From positions 51,300-115,299 of the forward strand of contig CAOKVX010000007.1 of assembly GCA_948472945.1 (NCBI GenBank): a DNA stretch of 64,000 nt, read 5' to 3'. The position numbers were made by a program, and so were the translations under genes. The DNA is from an uncultured Clostridia bacterium. GTDB lineage: Bacteria; Bacillota; Clostridia; Lachnospirales; Lachnospiraceae. This document shows positions 8,055 through 17,897 of the stretch, one piece after another; position 1 is the stretch's first letter, and each line of letters begins with the position of its first letter. The notes under the pieces are model-generated. The model did no database searches, was not told the origin of the DNA, and was given only the letters and a program-made list of their open reading frames with translations.

Positions 8055-9577
8055 TATATTTCTTTTTCCCCTCCGTACTTGTCGCAAAGGTATCTGACAT
8101 AATATTTTACGTCAAACTCCTCTCCCATAATCTTTTCCAGTATCTCGTTTGTCCTTATAGCTTTTCCATATCTGTAAATGTTCTTTGTAAAGTATTTTTT
8201 TAAATCTTTTACTTTTCCACCCTCAAGACATTTTTCAAACTGCATCACAGATTTAATGTGGACGCACAGCTGCGCTGCGGCGGCACTTCCTATTACGTAA
8301 GAAGGAAAGTAACCAAACTCCCCTGTCGCCCAGTGAACATCCTGCAGTACGCCTTCCGCATCGTCCTTGGGTTCGATTCCAAGATACTGTTTATATTTCC
8401 TGTTCCATTCATCTTTTAATTCGCTTACCTTTATTGTACCTGAAATCAGACTTTTTTCAAGCTCATATCTTATAATTATATGAAAAGGATAAGTAAGTTC
8501 ATCGGCGTCAATTCTAACTGCCCCGCAAGTTACCCTGTTCATCATTATATTAAAATCATGTTCCGAAATATCCCTCATCTCATCAGGAAACATTTTTCTA
8601 AGCCTGCAAATGAGCGGTTTCCAAAATTTAATGTTTTTTCCGACCATATTTTCATAAAATCTCGACTGCGCCTCGTGCATACCCATAGACGTCCCCTCGC
8701 CAATAATTGTCATAACCAGACTGTCGTCAATACCCTGTTCGTAAAGCGCATGTCCCGTCTCATGTATCGATGAAAAAACAGGTCCGAAAAAATCACCATT
8801 ACTATAGTTGTTTGTCATCCTGACGTCATATTTGTGTATATTCATCGTAAATGGATGCTCGCTCTCGGAAATAACTCCGGCGTCCATGTCAAATCCAAGA
8901 TATTCAGGCAAAAAAATACACAGTTCCCTTATCTTATTTTCATCAAATGCCGTATTTATAAAATTTTCTACAGCTTCAGGGTTGTCGTAAGTTTCATTAT
9001 GACTGTTCCGGTATATTTTAACGACCGGCAGGACATCCTTTTTTATATCCTCAAAAATAACGTCTAGCTTTTCCATATTAAAATCAGGCTCATAGTCTCC
9101 CAATAAAACATCATATTCTCTCTGACCTTTTAATTTTCTATAACCCGCAAACTTCCTCTTCCATCCCACAATCTCTTCAAGCATAGGCGCAAAATCATCA
9201 AACGACTTGTTTTTCTTTGCATTTACCCATACTTTTACGGATTTTGAGGTAAGCTCTTTAAATTTCCTGTATTCTTCAGCAGGTATAGGTGAAAGCTCGT
9301 TGTGAAGCTTTATATACTGTTTAAAAATAGCGCATTCTACAGCTGTCATCGCACCATTTTCATATTCTTTCATACATTTTTTTATCAGCTTCGCGGCTTT
9401 TTTCCCCGTAAACAGGCTGTGATATTCATCCGCAAGAATCCCAATCGCCTTTGAAGTATATTTGTCAGCCTTTGACAGAGAATTAGTCTGTGTATCGTAG
9501 TCAAACAGATTCATTGCGGCAGTCAGCGCAGCCGCTTTCTCCTGATATTCATTTAGTTTATCAAAATATTTTCCCAT
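8054..9577 (-). CDS. M32 (Taq-type) metallocarboxypeptidase
   Basis: The protein has 507 residues, the usual family length. The zinc motif HETGH is at residues 272-276 within SSIHETGHALYEQG, and the third ligand Glu lies in GMHEAQSRFYENM about 30 residues later. Conserved blocks include NNYSNGDFFGPVFS upstream and RVTCGAVRIDADELTYPFHI, which fits the C-terminal substrate-binding region. It removes broad-specificity C-terminal amino acids in the cytoplasm. The ATG at 9577 has GGAGAGTG upstream and gives the family N-terminus; the 20 extra codons upstream are not supported. It is the first gene of a pair with the CPBP protease. Confidence 0.95.
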   Translation of the reverse strand: MGKYFDKLNEYQEKAAALTAAMNLFDYDTQTNSLSKADKYTSKAIGILADEYHSLFTGKKAAKLIKKCMKEYENGAMTAVECAIFKQYIKLHNELSPIPAEEYRKFKELTSKSVKVWVNAKKNKSFDDFAPMLEEIVGWKRKFAGYRKLKGQREYDVLLGDYEPDFNMEKLDVIFEDIKKDVLPVVKIYRNSHNETYDNPEAVENFINTAFDENKIRELCIFLPEYLGFDMDAGVISESEHPFTMNIHKYDVRMTNNYSNGDFFGPVFSSIHETGHALYEQGIDDSLVMTIIGEGTSMGMHEAQSRFYENMVGKNIKFWKPLICRLRKMFPDEMRDISEHDFNIMMNRVTCGAVRIDADELTYPFHIIIRYELEKSLISGTIKVSELKDEWNRKYKQYLGIEPKDDAEGVLQDVHWATGEFGYFPSYVIGSAAAAQLCVHIKSVMQFEKCLEGGKVKDLKKYFTKNIYRYGKAIRTNEILEKIMGEEFDVKYYVRYLCDKYGGEKEI

Positions 9578-9827
9578 AGTATCACTCTCCGATATCTTAT
9601 TCCCGCACAATAATCCTAAACATACGGCAGACGACATTCGACCTGATTATTAAAAACAGGACAATAACAGTATACCCATATATAGTATAATTATCTATCT
9701 CTAATTTTGCCAAAATTTTAATTCTACCAATAAACCTTTCTTCTTGTCATTAATTAATTACAGATAAATTACAGCAATTCAATCATTTTGTAAAAAGCTT
9801 ATTTGGATGTAAAGTGATGCGTGATAT

Positions 9828-9857
9828 TTGACATAACAGCTTTATTGAAGTTATAAT
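9828..9857 (+). promoter_or_regulatory. Consensus sigma-A promoter of argH
   Basis: TTGACA (9828-9833), 18 bp, TATAAT (9852-9857): both hexamers are perfect consensus. The leader to the argH ATG is about 70 bases. The surrounding intergenic bases 9578-9934 are otherwise AT-rich and carry no gene; I could not identify an arginine-repressor box with confidence. Confidence 0.85.
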
Positions 9858-9934
9858 GTGATGTAAGCAAAACACTTACAATCAAATCTGTTATATAAAA
9901 TTTTTTTGCCGTGCTGCGGCAGTCAGGAGGCTAT

Positions 9935-11308
9935 ATGAAACTTTGGGGCGGACGTTTCACAAAAGAAACAAATAAATTAGTAGATAATTTTAATGCGTCA
10001 ATTTCTTTTGACCGGAAATTTTTTAAAGAGGATATAGAGGGAAGCATGGCCCACGTTAAAATGCTTTCAAAGCAGGGCATTATCACTTCATCGGAGGAAG
10101 ACGCAATTCTAAAAGGCCTTGAAAGCATTCTTTCAGATATTAATGAGGGCAGGCTTGAGATTGGCGACGAACATGAGGATATACACAGCTTCGTTGAGTC
10201 TAACCTCATAGGGCGAATCGGCGAGCCGGGCAAAAAGCTGCACACGGGCCGCAGCCGCAACGACCAGGTCGCCCTTGACATGAAACTGTATGTGCGAAAT
10301 GAAATCTCAGAGATGAATTTACTTCTGCTGCATTTTCTGAAAACAATACACAATATAATGAAAGATAATACCGATACATATATGCCGGGATTTACACATC
10401 TTCAAAAGGCGCAGCCTGTAACTCTCGCCCATCATCTGGGCGCATATTTTGAGATGTTTAAGCGGGACCGCTCAAGGCTTGCCGATACATATGCGAGAAT
10501 GAATTACTGTCCGCTCGGCTCCGGCGCACTTGCCGGGACAACCTATCCCCTCGACAGGGAATTTACCTCTTCTCTGCTCGGTTTCAAGGGCGCTACTAAC
10601 AACAGCATGGACTCGGTGTCAGATAGGGATTACATTGTGGAATTCTTAAGCGACATGTCCCTAATAATGATGCATCTTTCACGTTTCAGCGAAGAAATAA
10701 TACTTTGGAACTCAAACGAGTATCAGTTTATCGACATAGACGACTCCTACTCTACCGGAAGCAGTATTATGCCGCAGAAGAAGAATCCTGATATAGCTGA
10801 GCTTGTACGAGGTAAGACCGGACGTGTATACGGCGCGCTCATGTCCATGCTCACTACTCTTAAAGGCATTCCACTGGCATACAACAAAGATATGCAGGAG
10901 GATAAGGAATTTACATTTGACGCCATTGACACCGTAAAGGGCTGTATAAGCCTGTTTGACGGAATGCTTGAGACAATGAAATTTAACAAAGAAAATATGG
11001 AGTCAAGCGCTAAAAACGGATTTACAAATGCAACCGACGCTGCAGACTACCTCGTAAACCACGGAGTCGCTTTCAGGGACGCACACGGAATCGTAGGACA
11101 GCTCGTACTCCACTGTATTGAGCGCGGCATATCGCTCGACGATATGACTATTGAAGAGTTTAAGTCAATAAGCCCTGTATTTGAGGATGATATATATGAG
11201 GCAATTTCCATGAAAACATGTGTGGAAAAGCGCAACACAACCGGCGCTCCGGGAGCGCAGGCAATGATGGAGGTTATTGCGCGCAACGAGGAGTATTTGA
11301 ATAATTAG
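9935..11308 (+). CDS. argH: Argininosuccinate lyase
   Basis: The protein has 457 residues. It splits argininosuccinate to arginine and fumarate, the last step of arginine synthesis. Seen: the N-terminal [21 protein letters not shown], and the fumarase/aspartase-superfamily signature [12 protein letters not shown] with the mobile catalytic serine. The start is the ATG at 9935, which gives the family N-terminus MKLWGGRF and has AGGAGG four bases upstream; the open frame extends eight codons further without support. It stands alone without argG, under its own consensus promoter. Confidence 0.97.
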   Translation: MKLWGGRFTKETNKLVDNFNASISFDRKFFKEDIEGSMAHVKMLSKQGIITSSEEDAILKGLESILSDINEGRLEIGDEHEDIHSFVESNLIGRIGEPGKKLHTGRSRNDQVALDMKLYVRNEISEMNLLLLHFLKTIHNIMKDNTDTYMPGFTHLQKAQPVTLAHHLGAYFEMFKRDRSRLADTYARMNYCPLGSGALAGTTYPLDREFTSSLLGFKGATNNSMDSVSDRDYIVEFLSDMSLIMMHLSRFSEEIILWNSNEYQFIDIDDSYSTGSSIMPQKKNPDIAELVRGKTGRVYGALMSMLTTLKGIPLAYNKDMQEDKEFTFDAIDTVKGCISLFDGMLETMKFNKENMESSAKNGFTNATDAADYLVNHGVAFRDAHGIVGQLVLHCIERGISLDDMTIEEFKSISPVFEDDIYEAISMKTCVEKRNTTGAPGAQAMMEVIARNEEYLNN

Positions 11309-11334
11309 GTTTACCAAACTATCGAATATATTTT

Positions 11335-11494
11335 CAGATGCGCCGTCAGGATGGCACTTACTTTGTCAGGGGACCTACTTTCGTTTAGTTGTCCATGAGC
11401 GGTTCTAAAGCTGCAAAAATGAGCTAATCACCGTCGTGTTCAAGTACCCCTGATAGTAAGCGTCCAGCCCCTGACGGATGTCTGTATGTTTTTT
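11335..11494 (+). ncRNA. Putative structured RNA or complex terminator behind argH
   Basis: A long rod-like fold can be drawn. The outer stem is CCGTCAGG (11343-11350) with CCTGACGG (11470-11477), extended by CAGA/TCTG. A second stem is CTTACT..TCAGGGG (from about 11357) with CCCCTGA.AGTAAG (to about 11460). Shorter inner pairings close the loop. A T-run (11489-11494) follows the outer stem on the plus strand, as in intrinsic termination. It may be an elaborate terminator of argH or an independent RNA. Parts resemble elements at 49.95 kb and 57.2 kb. Hand-folded only. Confidence 0.4.
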
Positions 11495-11509
11495 GTTCTC
11501 AGCTATTCA

Positions 11510-12214
11510 TCAAAAGAAATGTTCACATGTAAGTTGAATGGTTTTTTCGTCCTTTACTGAATATTTACTGAGATATTCATTTTGGTTAACAATAATACTG
11601 ACGCCTGCATTTACCTCATAATTTTTCGTACATTTACATATAACATACTGAACATTGGGACAATCCTTAAATTTGCCTTTTAGATTGTCTATATCATTTT
11701 CGGAAAGCTCTACTACACATTCATAAGTTGAGTCATCGTTTTTCTTTATACTGATTATTGTGCCGCGTCCTAAAGCAATATAGCCTCCGGGCGCACATGT
11801 CGGCGACGGTGTTAATATAGGGTGCGGCTCTAAAATATTAGGCGTTGACTGTAATTTTTCTTTTTCATCCGGTAATGGGGCAGCCTTTTTAACTGGTTTA
11901 TTATTTATTTTATTAACCACTTTCACTTTATATTTAATTATTTTCCTGCCCTTTATCACTTTCACAATACATTTGCCTTTCTTCCTTGCCTTAATCACTG
12001 CCTTTTTTGACACGGATGCAATTTGTGGTTTTGAGCTTTTATAAGTACAGCCTCTACCGCTCCTTAATTTATATATTTTTCCTTTTTCAATGGTTATAGT
12101 ATTAGAATCTTTTAGCTTTGCATGGCTTTCACGGTGTGTAATGTTTATTGCTGGCAATGTACAAAGCAACGCTAAACATAAACTTAATGCCCTCAAATTA
12201 ATTTTGTTATTCAT
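11510..12214 (-). CDS. Secreted lysine-rich protein with Ig-like (BIG2-type) domain
   Basis: The protein has 234 residues. It opens with a signal peptide (MNNKINLRALSLCLALLCTL, cleavage probably near ESHA). Residues about 40-100 resemble a bacterial Ig-like group 2 domain (YKSSKPQIASVSKKAVIKARKKGKC pattern, split here), which is common in clostridial surface proteins. A Pro/Thr-rich linker follows (about 115-140), then a C-terminal domain with three cysteines that I do not recognise. A good AAGGAGTGG site precedes the ATG. It lies 30 bases downstream of the Bsp-repeat protein gene and probably belongs to the same transcript. Role unknown; wall attachment or ligand binding is inference. Confidence 0.75.
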   Translation of the reverse strand: MNNKINLRALSLCLALLCTLPAINITHRESHAKLKDSNTITIEKGKIYKLRSGRGCTYKSSKPQIASVSKKAVIKARKKGKCIVKVIKGRKIIKYKVKVVNKINNKPVKKAAPLPDEKEKLQSTPNILEPHPILTPSPTCAPGGYIALGRGTIISIKKNDDSTYECVVELSENDIDNLKGKFKDCPNVQYVICKCTKNYEVNAGVSIIVNQNEYLSKYSVKDEKTIQLTCEHFF

Positions 12215-12243
12215 ATATATCCACTCCTTTAGATCTTTGACGC

Positions 12244-14364
12244 TTAACTAATTTCAGTTAATAATTGAACCTGATTTCCTATTTGTCTTCCTTTAGAATC
12301 ATAAGCTCTAATCCTAATGGTGTATTTGCCTATTGTATTATTGAAATCAGATTTATTAATAGTTTTTACAGTATAACCTGTACTTGAAGATACAGACATA
12401 TTATAACTTCTAAGTCCATTTTTCCCGGCTTTCTCTGCGAATACATCATAATATACCTTTGAAGTACCTACAGGTGCATAACAGCTAATATTAATATTAC
12501 CATTTGAATAACTATTTACATTGGCATTAGTAATTGAAGTTCTCGTCAATAATGTTACCGATACCCCTGTAGTAGAAATGCACTTATTATACTTATCATA
12601 TGCATATATATGAGTTATATAATTCCCACAACAATTGCCATGATTTGCAACATCAATTGCAATACTTCCTTTTACACCGCTAATATTACCTTGATACCAA
12701 ATTAAATCATCTTGCCCATTAATTTCTGACCATGTCGGAAATTTTACATACTCTGTTCCTGTCGGCAATTCACAACTGACTGTATAACCATTTATTCTCT
12801 TATTAGTAATTTTGCTATTAATAATTGAAGTTTTAACATTATTACAAATCGAACCATAAAACGCCAAAACATTTCCATTAATATCATATGCGTATATATG
12901 TGTAATATACGACCCGCTTTCTTTGTTATGTGTATTTAAATCTATTGTACATTCCGCAACAGTCCCATATTTAACACTACCTTGATGCCATATTATATCA
13001 TCTTGTCCGTTTGCAGCTGTCCATGTTGGAAAGGCAACTGATTTAGTTCCATAAGGCACATAACATTTTACTTTAATCTGATTTCCACTTACATATTCCG
13101 TATTAGCTTCTTTTATATTTCTACTTTGTGCATTTTCAAAAAATGTACACTCAAATGGACTAGTAGAATTATTAACACTATTTTCATAATTAAAATATCT
13201 CAATGAATATAATGAATACTGCGTATGCACTCCTGAAAAATCGTCATTATATCTATTGGGGTCATCAACACTCTCTAAATACCAATTTCTCCATATCCCT
13301 ACATATTTTGAATCATTAATTTCATAGCAGCTTAATCCCACAACTGAATGGTCATGATTTCTAATTATTACAGGTGTTGGCTCTCGATTAGTATTTGTAA
13401 AACTTTTTTTAAATTCATCAAAAGATGGATTAAATTTATAATTTAACTTTATTCCTGTGTTTAAATCATTAAAATACTTCTTTAAGACATCATGACAATT
13501 TGTGCCATTATTACTATTATCCTCTTTTTTTGTGACACCACATCTATCATATATCATATTATATGTATCTATTATATTATTGTTATAAAGATATCCAAGA
13601 TAATTTAAACATGCTGTTCCAGAAACCACCTCACAAACATAGCCTCGTTCAGGAGAATGTTTAGAAATATATGATTGAGTAATCATTGCAAGACCAAAAT
13701 CCGGAATACAATAATACTCATTAGATTCTCCTAATATATCAAAAATTCCAGATAAATTCTCATCTCTATAAAATGCAGCATTATTGTTTTTACTCGCATT
13801 ATACACAGATTTACTATTTAATATTACTCCTACATCATATTTTGTTTCACTTTTATAATCGTTTTTATTCATAAGTTCTACTTTATTTCCATCCTCATCA
13901 TATGTAACATAATCTAAACCACCCTCGTAAACTATTTCATTAATCAAATTATCCTCATCAACTTCATTATCTAAATCAGCTATTTTCTCCAACTCAATAT
14001 ACATGTTTTCAATGCCTTTACAGAAAACAAATTCCTGAATATTTTTGTTATCAAGACTGTATATTGCATAGCCATAAGGTTCATTTTCCACAAAATATCC
14101 CATTGAGTAACCTGTAATTTTACCTTGTGTATCAACTACACTATATATATCACCAATACTAACATCTAAATTATCAACATTTATAGGCTGAATAACTTTT
14201 AAGGCTTCAGCAAACTTAGTATCATAATTTAAATCATTTTTTGCATAAACAATACCATTATAACTAAAACAAAAGAAAAATATTAGAATTCCTAAAAAAA
14301 CTAGTTTGTAAATTTTTCTATCAACTAATGCCTGTCCACCTTTTTTGATATACCTAATGCTCAT
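12244..14364 (-). CDS. Secreted papain-like protease candidate with three GBS-Bsp-like repeats
   Basis: The protein has 706 residues. There is a signal peptide/anchor at about 17-41, then a propeptide-like region, then a segment with a possible catalytic Cys in RGYVCEVVSGTACLNYLGYL (about 240-256) and a His in RNHDHSVVGLSC (about 336-345), followed by GIWRNWY. This order suits a C39/C10-like papain fold, but the catalytic residues are a guess. From about residue 430 come three repeats with FPTW, NGQDDIIWHQG and HIYAYD motifs, matching GBS-Bsp-like repeats of surface hydrolases; the third is divergent. By eye the gene is much richer in A+T than its neighbours, suggesting acquisition. RBS AGGAGG is present. 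Confidence 0.7.
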   Translation of the reverse strand: MSIRYIKKGGQALVDRKIYKLVFLGILIFFFCFSYNGIVYAKNDLNYDTKFAEALKVIQPINVDNLDVSIGDIYSVVDTQGKITGYSMGYFVENEPYGYAIYSLDNKNIQEFVFCKGIENMYIELEKIADLDNEVDEDNLINEIVYEGGLDYVTYDEDGNKVELMNKNDYKSETKYDVGVILNSKSVYNASKNNNAAFYRDENLSGIFDILGESNEYYCIPDFGLAMITQSYISKHSPERGYVCEVVSGTACLNYLGYLYNNNIIDTYNMIYDRCGVTKKEDNSNNGTNCHDVLKKYFNDLNTGIKLNYKFNPSFDEFKKSFTNTNREPTPVIIRNHDHSVVGLSCYEINDSKYVGIWRNWYLESVDDPNRYNDDFSGVHTQYSLYSLRYFNYENSVNNSTSPFECTFFENAQSRNIKEANTEYVSGNQIKVKCYVPYGTKSVAFPTWTAANGQDDIIWHQGSVKYGTVAECTIDLNTHNKESGSYITHIYAYDINGNVLAFYGSICNNVKTSIINSKITNKRINGYTVSCELPTGTEYVKFPTWSEINGQDDLIWYQGNISGVKGSIAIDVANHGNCCGNYITHIYAYDKYNKCISTTGVSVTLLTRTSITNANVNSYSNGNINISCYAPVGTSKVYYDVFAEKAGKNGLRSYNMSVSSSTGYTVKTINKSDFNNTIGKYTIRIRAYDSKGRQIGNQVQLLTEIS

Positions 14365-14683
14365 GTAATATATCCTCCTCTTTAATCTATAAATTTCAAA
14401 AAGTTTTAAATCTCTTTTGTATTATATATTATAAAAACTTTACTTAAGTAGACATAATAAAAAATCACATCCTTTCTTTAGAAAAGTTTTTAATCTAGCA
14501 ATATTGCTTCTCAAACATATAATTATTATACAATATATTCCATAAAAATACAACATTTTTATTATATATAACAAGGTATATGTAAAACAAAATATTTTTA
14601 CATAAAACAAATAAAAAGCATGCACATAATACAAAATGTATTTTATGCGCATGCTTCTCCAAAACAATTATATATTCAATATT
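14365..14683. other. AT-rich intergenic region, no gene seen
   Basis: A very AT-rich stretch between the Bsp-repeat protein and mscS. It contains the mscS terminator at its right end and presumably the promoter of the 706-residue protein. A 75-codon frame on the reverse strand (14440-14667) is poly-Tyr/Ile/Leu noise without a ribosome site and overlaps the terminator, so I do not call it. Confidence 0.5.
14609..14656 (-). terminator. Intrinsic terminator of mscS
   Basis: Read on the minus strand, a 14-base stem (AAGCATGCGCATAA with its mirror, one mismatch) is followed by a TTTTTATTTG run, just downstream of the mscS stop. Confidence 0.8.
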
Positions 14684-15562
14684 TTACGCTTCTTCCTTTT
14701 TAATACAAACGTCCAGCTGGTCAAACGGAATTGAGATTCCCTCCCTGTCAAATTCCTCCTTAATCGTCTCAAGAAGACCCCATTTCACACTCCAGTAGTT
14801 TTCCTTTGCCGTCCATACCCTTAGGCCTATATTGACGGAGCTGGAGGCCAGTTCGTCCACAAATATATCTATATTCCTTTCGTTGTCAACATGTTCATTT
14901 TCATTGGCGATTCTGAAAAGAACATCCTTTGCTTCTTTTATATTCTGCGAATAATCAATTCCAACAACTATATCTACACGCCTGAAATCTTCCCTCGTGA
15001 CATTGGTAATTGAACAGTTGCTTAGAACACCGTTAGGAATAACAATACACTTATTATCAGCTGTCTGAAGTTTAGTGTAAAAAATATCTATACCAATTAC
15101 GTTACCCTCATGTCCGCTGGCAATTATGTAATCTCCAATAATAAACGGCTTTAGGATAAGAATGAGCACGCCTCCCGCAAAGTTTGCAAGGCTGCCCTGC
15201 AGCGAAAGGCCGATGGCAAGACCGGCGGAACCTATGACGGCGGCAAGAGAGGTTGTTTCAAGACCCAGAAATCCGGCAATAACTACTACCAAAATTATAG
15301 TAAGGGTTATCCTTACAAAAGAGTTTAGAAATTTGCGGACTCCCTCGTCAATACTTGACTTTGCCAGACTTTTCTCCAACAGTCTCACCAGCAGGTTAAT
15401 AAGTTTTCTGCCGACGATAAACAACAGGAGTGCGGCCGCAACCATCAATATTCCATGAATAAATGATGGAATTCCGTTTTTTATCCACTCAAATGTTTTG
15501 TTTACCTCCTGCAAAGTCTCCTCTACGTCCATCCCCGCAATATCACTCTTCAAATCGTTCAT
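14684..15562 (-). CDS. mscS: Small-conductance mechanosensitive channel (MscS family)
   Basis: The protein has 292 residues: three membrane spans in the first 150 residues, with the pore helix glycine/alanine pattern GSAGLAIGLSLQGSLANFAGG, then KPFIIGDYI and the cytoplasmic beta domain with IDIFYTKLQTADNKCIVIPNG. It opens under membrane tension and releases solutes during osmotic downshock. The start has AAGGAGG upstream. It lies 46 bases behind the YesL-like gene, possibly co-transcribed, and ends at a clear terminator. Full length for the family. Confidence 0.95.
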   Translation of the reverse strand: MNDLKSDIAGMDVEETLQEVNKTFEWIKNGIPSFIHGILMVAAALLLFIVGRKLINLLVRLLEKSLAKSSIDEGVRKFLNSFVRITLTIILVVVIAGFLGLETTSLAAVIGSAGLAIGLSLQGSLANFAGGVLILILKPFIIGDYIIASGHEGNVIGIDIFYTKLQTADNKCIVIPNGVLSNCSITNVTREDFRRVDIVVGIDYSQNIKEAKDVLFRIANENEHVDNERNIDIFVDELASSSVNIGLRVWTAKENYWSVKWGLLETIKEEFDREGISIPFDQLDVCIKKEEA

Positions 15563-15608
15563 AATAATCCTCCTTTAACTGCTCAAGCTCTGCAGATGTT
15601 CACAATGT

Positions 15609-16277
15609 TTACTCATTATACCAATCGTCGACAGGAGCCCCGTCCCCGTCTGTTTCAGCATCACCCTTTTTAGTATATTTTTTTAATACTATCTCCATCA
15701 TATATGAGTACAGGAGAGAGGCAAGTCCCGGAACAAGTATAGGAATAATAGGCATGTACGGTATCAGCAGAAATACCGAAACAATTGCCGCAGCGCTTAC
15801 AGCGATAAGCGGTATTGTAAAATATATATGCTTGGCTGCAAGATACAATGACATTCTTACAATCTGCGTATTTTTCATCACAAACCTTGAGAGAACAGGG
15901 TACGCGTAACATGAGACCGCAAATACGATTACGCTCATAACAATATATGCGCCAAGCATATAACCCGATGTCTTGCTTGTACCCTCAAGCACGGTCGTTA
16001 TATTGAACAGCATAATAACTATTATAACGAGCTCTATAATCCACATCTTAGTCGCACTTAGGAAATTAAGCCTAAACGAACGCCAGAATTCCTGAAATAC
16101 GTAGCCCCTTTCCCTGCGTATAACTTTAACAGTAGTATAGTAAAGAGCAGTAAGCGCGGCGCCGATAGTCACGACTGGTATGCAGAACAAAATAAAAACT
16201 ATGCTGAGATACCCTATATCGAACAGCTTAGACAGCGCTTTCATTAATCTGTTATCAGTATTAAAAAAATCTCTCAT
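15609..16277 (-). CDS. YesL-like membrane protein (DUF624)
   Basis: A 222-residue protein with about five hydrophobic spans. The N-terminus, with FDIGYLSIVFILFCIPVVTIGAA split by a span and then TALYYTTVKVIRRERGYVFQEFWRSFR, is the DUF624/YesL signature. In Firmicutes such proteins usually accompany sugar ABC transporters or polysaccharide genes, though their exact role is not established. No such transporter is adjacent here. A charged tail (TKKGDAETDGDGAPVDDW) ends the protein. RBS GGAGAGGAA. Confidence 0.85.
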   Translation of the reverse strand: MRDFFNTDNRLMKALSKLFDIGYLSIVFILFCIPVVTIGAALTALYYTTVKVIRRERGYVFQEFWRSFRLNFLSATKMWIIELVIIVIMLFNITTVLEGTSKTSGYMLGAYIVMSVIVFAVSCYAYPVLSRFVMKNTQIVRMSLYLAAKHIYFTIPLIAVSAAAIVSVFLLIPYMPIIPILVPGLASLLYSYMMEIVLKKYTKKGDAETDGDGAPVDDWYNE

Positions 16278-16384
16278 AATATAATTTCCTCTCCAATCCC
16301 GCCGTATAAAACACTAGACAGCGCTTTGACTAATCACAGCGCCGCTCAGCTTCTTTTTGCCTTAACGGCCCAATTGCCGCAAAA

Positions 16385-17626
16385 TCAGCCGAGTCTGTGA
16401 ATAAATAACCCGCTTCTCAATTTCGGCTCAAACCAAGTTGATTTTGGCGGCATAAGCATACCGTTGTCAGCCACTGCAAACAGCTCGGTAATCGCCGTCG
16501 GGTACATTGCAAACGATATTTTCATATCCTCATTCGCCCTTCTCTCAAGTTCAGCGAGCCCCCTTATTCCCCCGACAAAATCTATTCTGTTGTCGGTTCT
16601 TGGGTCACCAATGCCGAGTACCGGGCCGAGAAGATAGTCCTGAAGCAGCGAGACGTCAAGAGATTCAACAGGGTCATCAATTTTTTTAAGTTCGTCATTT
16701 ATCTCGCACAGATACCATTTCCTTTCAAGATACATAGAAAATTGTCCCTTTTTCTCAGGCTTAAATGCAGTGTCTCCCGATTTAATTATATCAAAGTTTT
16801 CCTCAAGCCTTGACATGAACTCATCGCTTGACAGACCGTTCAAGTCCTTAACCGTGCGGTTATAATCCATAATCATAAGCTCGTCGTGCGGAAACAGCAC
16901 CGAGAGAAAAGTGTTAAATTCCTCATCCCCGGTATATGATTCCTGCTCATTTCTTCTCTTAACTCCTACCTTGACCGCCGACGCCGCCCTGTGATGACCG
17001 TCCGCAATATATATGCTGTCAATATCGCCGAAAGCTTTTTCTACAGCAGTAGTATCTTCCTTGCGGCATATCTTCCACACGGCGTGACTTATACCGTCTT
17101 TTGAGACAAAGTCATACAAAGGTTTTTCATTTTTAATACGGTTGACTACCTCGTTTATAATTTCATTTGAACGGTATGCAAGGAAAATAGGTCCTGTCTG
17201 CGCATTGCACGCGTCAACGTGCCTTATTCTGTCTACTTCCTTTTCCTCCCTTGTATTCTCATGCTTTTTAATCACCTGATTAAGATAATCGTCCACCGAT
17301 GAACATGCAACTATTCCCGTCTGTTCCCTGCCGTCCATAGTCTGACGGTATATATAATATGCCTCGTCTTCATCCTGCAGATAAGTACCGTCCGCAATTC
17401 TCGCGTCAAGCAGCTCTCTCGCTTTCTCATAAACACAGTCCGCATATGTATCGATATCGTCAGGGAACTGTGTCTCAGCCCTGTCAATATTAAGGAAAGA
17501 AAGAGGTTCGTTCATCGCCTCCTCCTTAGCCTCTTTTCTGTCATACACATCATAAGGAAGCGCCGCTACACGAGATACGACTGACGCCTCCGGCCTTATA
17601 CATCTAAACGGTTTTATTGTAGCCAT
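16385..17626 (-). CDS. DUF1015 family protein
   Basis: A 413-residue cytoplasmic protein. Recognised by its opening ATIKPFRCIRP, ALPYDVYD and by YIADGHHRAASA with the conserved DGHHR core; the family is widespread in clostridia and methanogens and sometimes labelled SerC-linked, but its reaction is not established. I use the ATG at 17626, preceded by GGTGAA and giving the family N-terminus; 17 further codons upstream are open. It stands alone between the YesL-like gene and the divergent HAD gene. Confidence 0.88.
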   Translation of the reverse strand: MATIKPFRCIRPEASVVSRVAALPYDVYDRKEAKEEAMNEPLSFLNIDRAETQFPDDIDTYADCVYEKARELLDARIADGTYLQDEDEAYYIYRQTMDGREQTGIVACSSVDDYLNQVIKKHENTREEKEVDRIRHVDACNAQTGPIFLAYRSNEIINEVVNRIKNEKPLYDFVSKDGISHAVWKICRKEDTTAVEKAFGDIDSIYIADGHHRAASAVKVGVKRRNEQESYTGDEEFNTFLSVLFPHDELMIMDYNRTVKDLNGLSSDEFMSRLEENFDIIKSGDTAFKPEKKGQFSMYLERKWYLCEINDELKKIDDPVESLDVSLLQDYLLGPVLGIGDPRTDNRIDFVGGIRGLAELERRANEDMKISFAMYPTAITELFAVADNGMLMPPKSTWFEPKLRSGLFIHRLG

Positions 17627-17829
17627 ATTTTCACCATATTTCCTTTCATTTGTGGGTATAATTAGATTTTTACTCAAACTCTGCGCTTGAATTTAGTATA
17701 TTTTTTATAGAATATAAGCTTTATTAGTTTAAAATATATTTATTTCATATAATTATCTACCCATATTACATTTTACCGCTAAGTTCGAGTTTGCTATATT
17801 AATGCTTATTATATATACTTAAAATGGTT

Positions 17830-17858
17830 TTGACAAGCGATTAACGGTATTATAAAAT
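17830..17858 (+). promoter_or_regulatory. Probable promoter of the HAD phosphatase operon
   Basis: TTGACA (17830-17835), 17 bp, TAAAAT (17853-17858); a TATAAA with 15-bp spacing overlaps. It sits about 40 bases before the ATG. The rest of the 17627-17897 divergent gap is AT-rich without a gene. Confidence 0.6.
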
Positions 17859-17897
17859 ATTTTTAAGAATATTAGAAAAATGGGAATGTTTTAAAAT

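Noticed and set aside
9578..9934. T-box or arginine-repressor site before argH
   Set aside because: No T-box core or convincing ARG box was found; only the promoter is clear.
14440..14667. 75-codon reverse frame between the Bsp-repeat gene and mscS
   Set aside because: It is Tyr/Ile/Leu/Cys noise from AT-rich DNA, has no ribosome site, and overlaps the mscS terminator.
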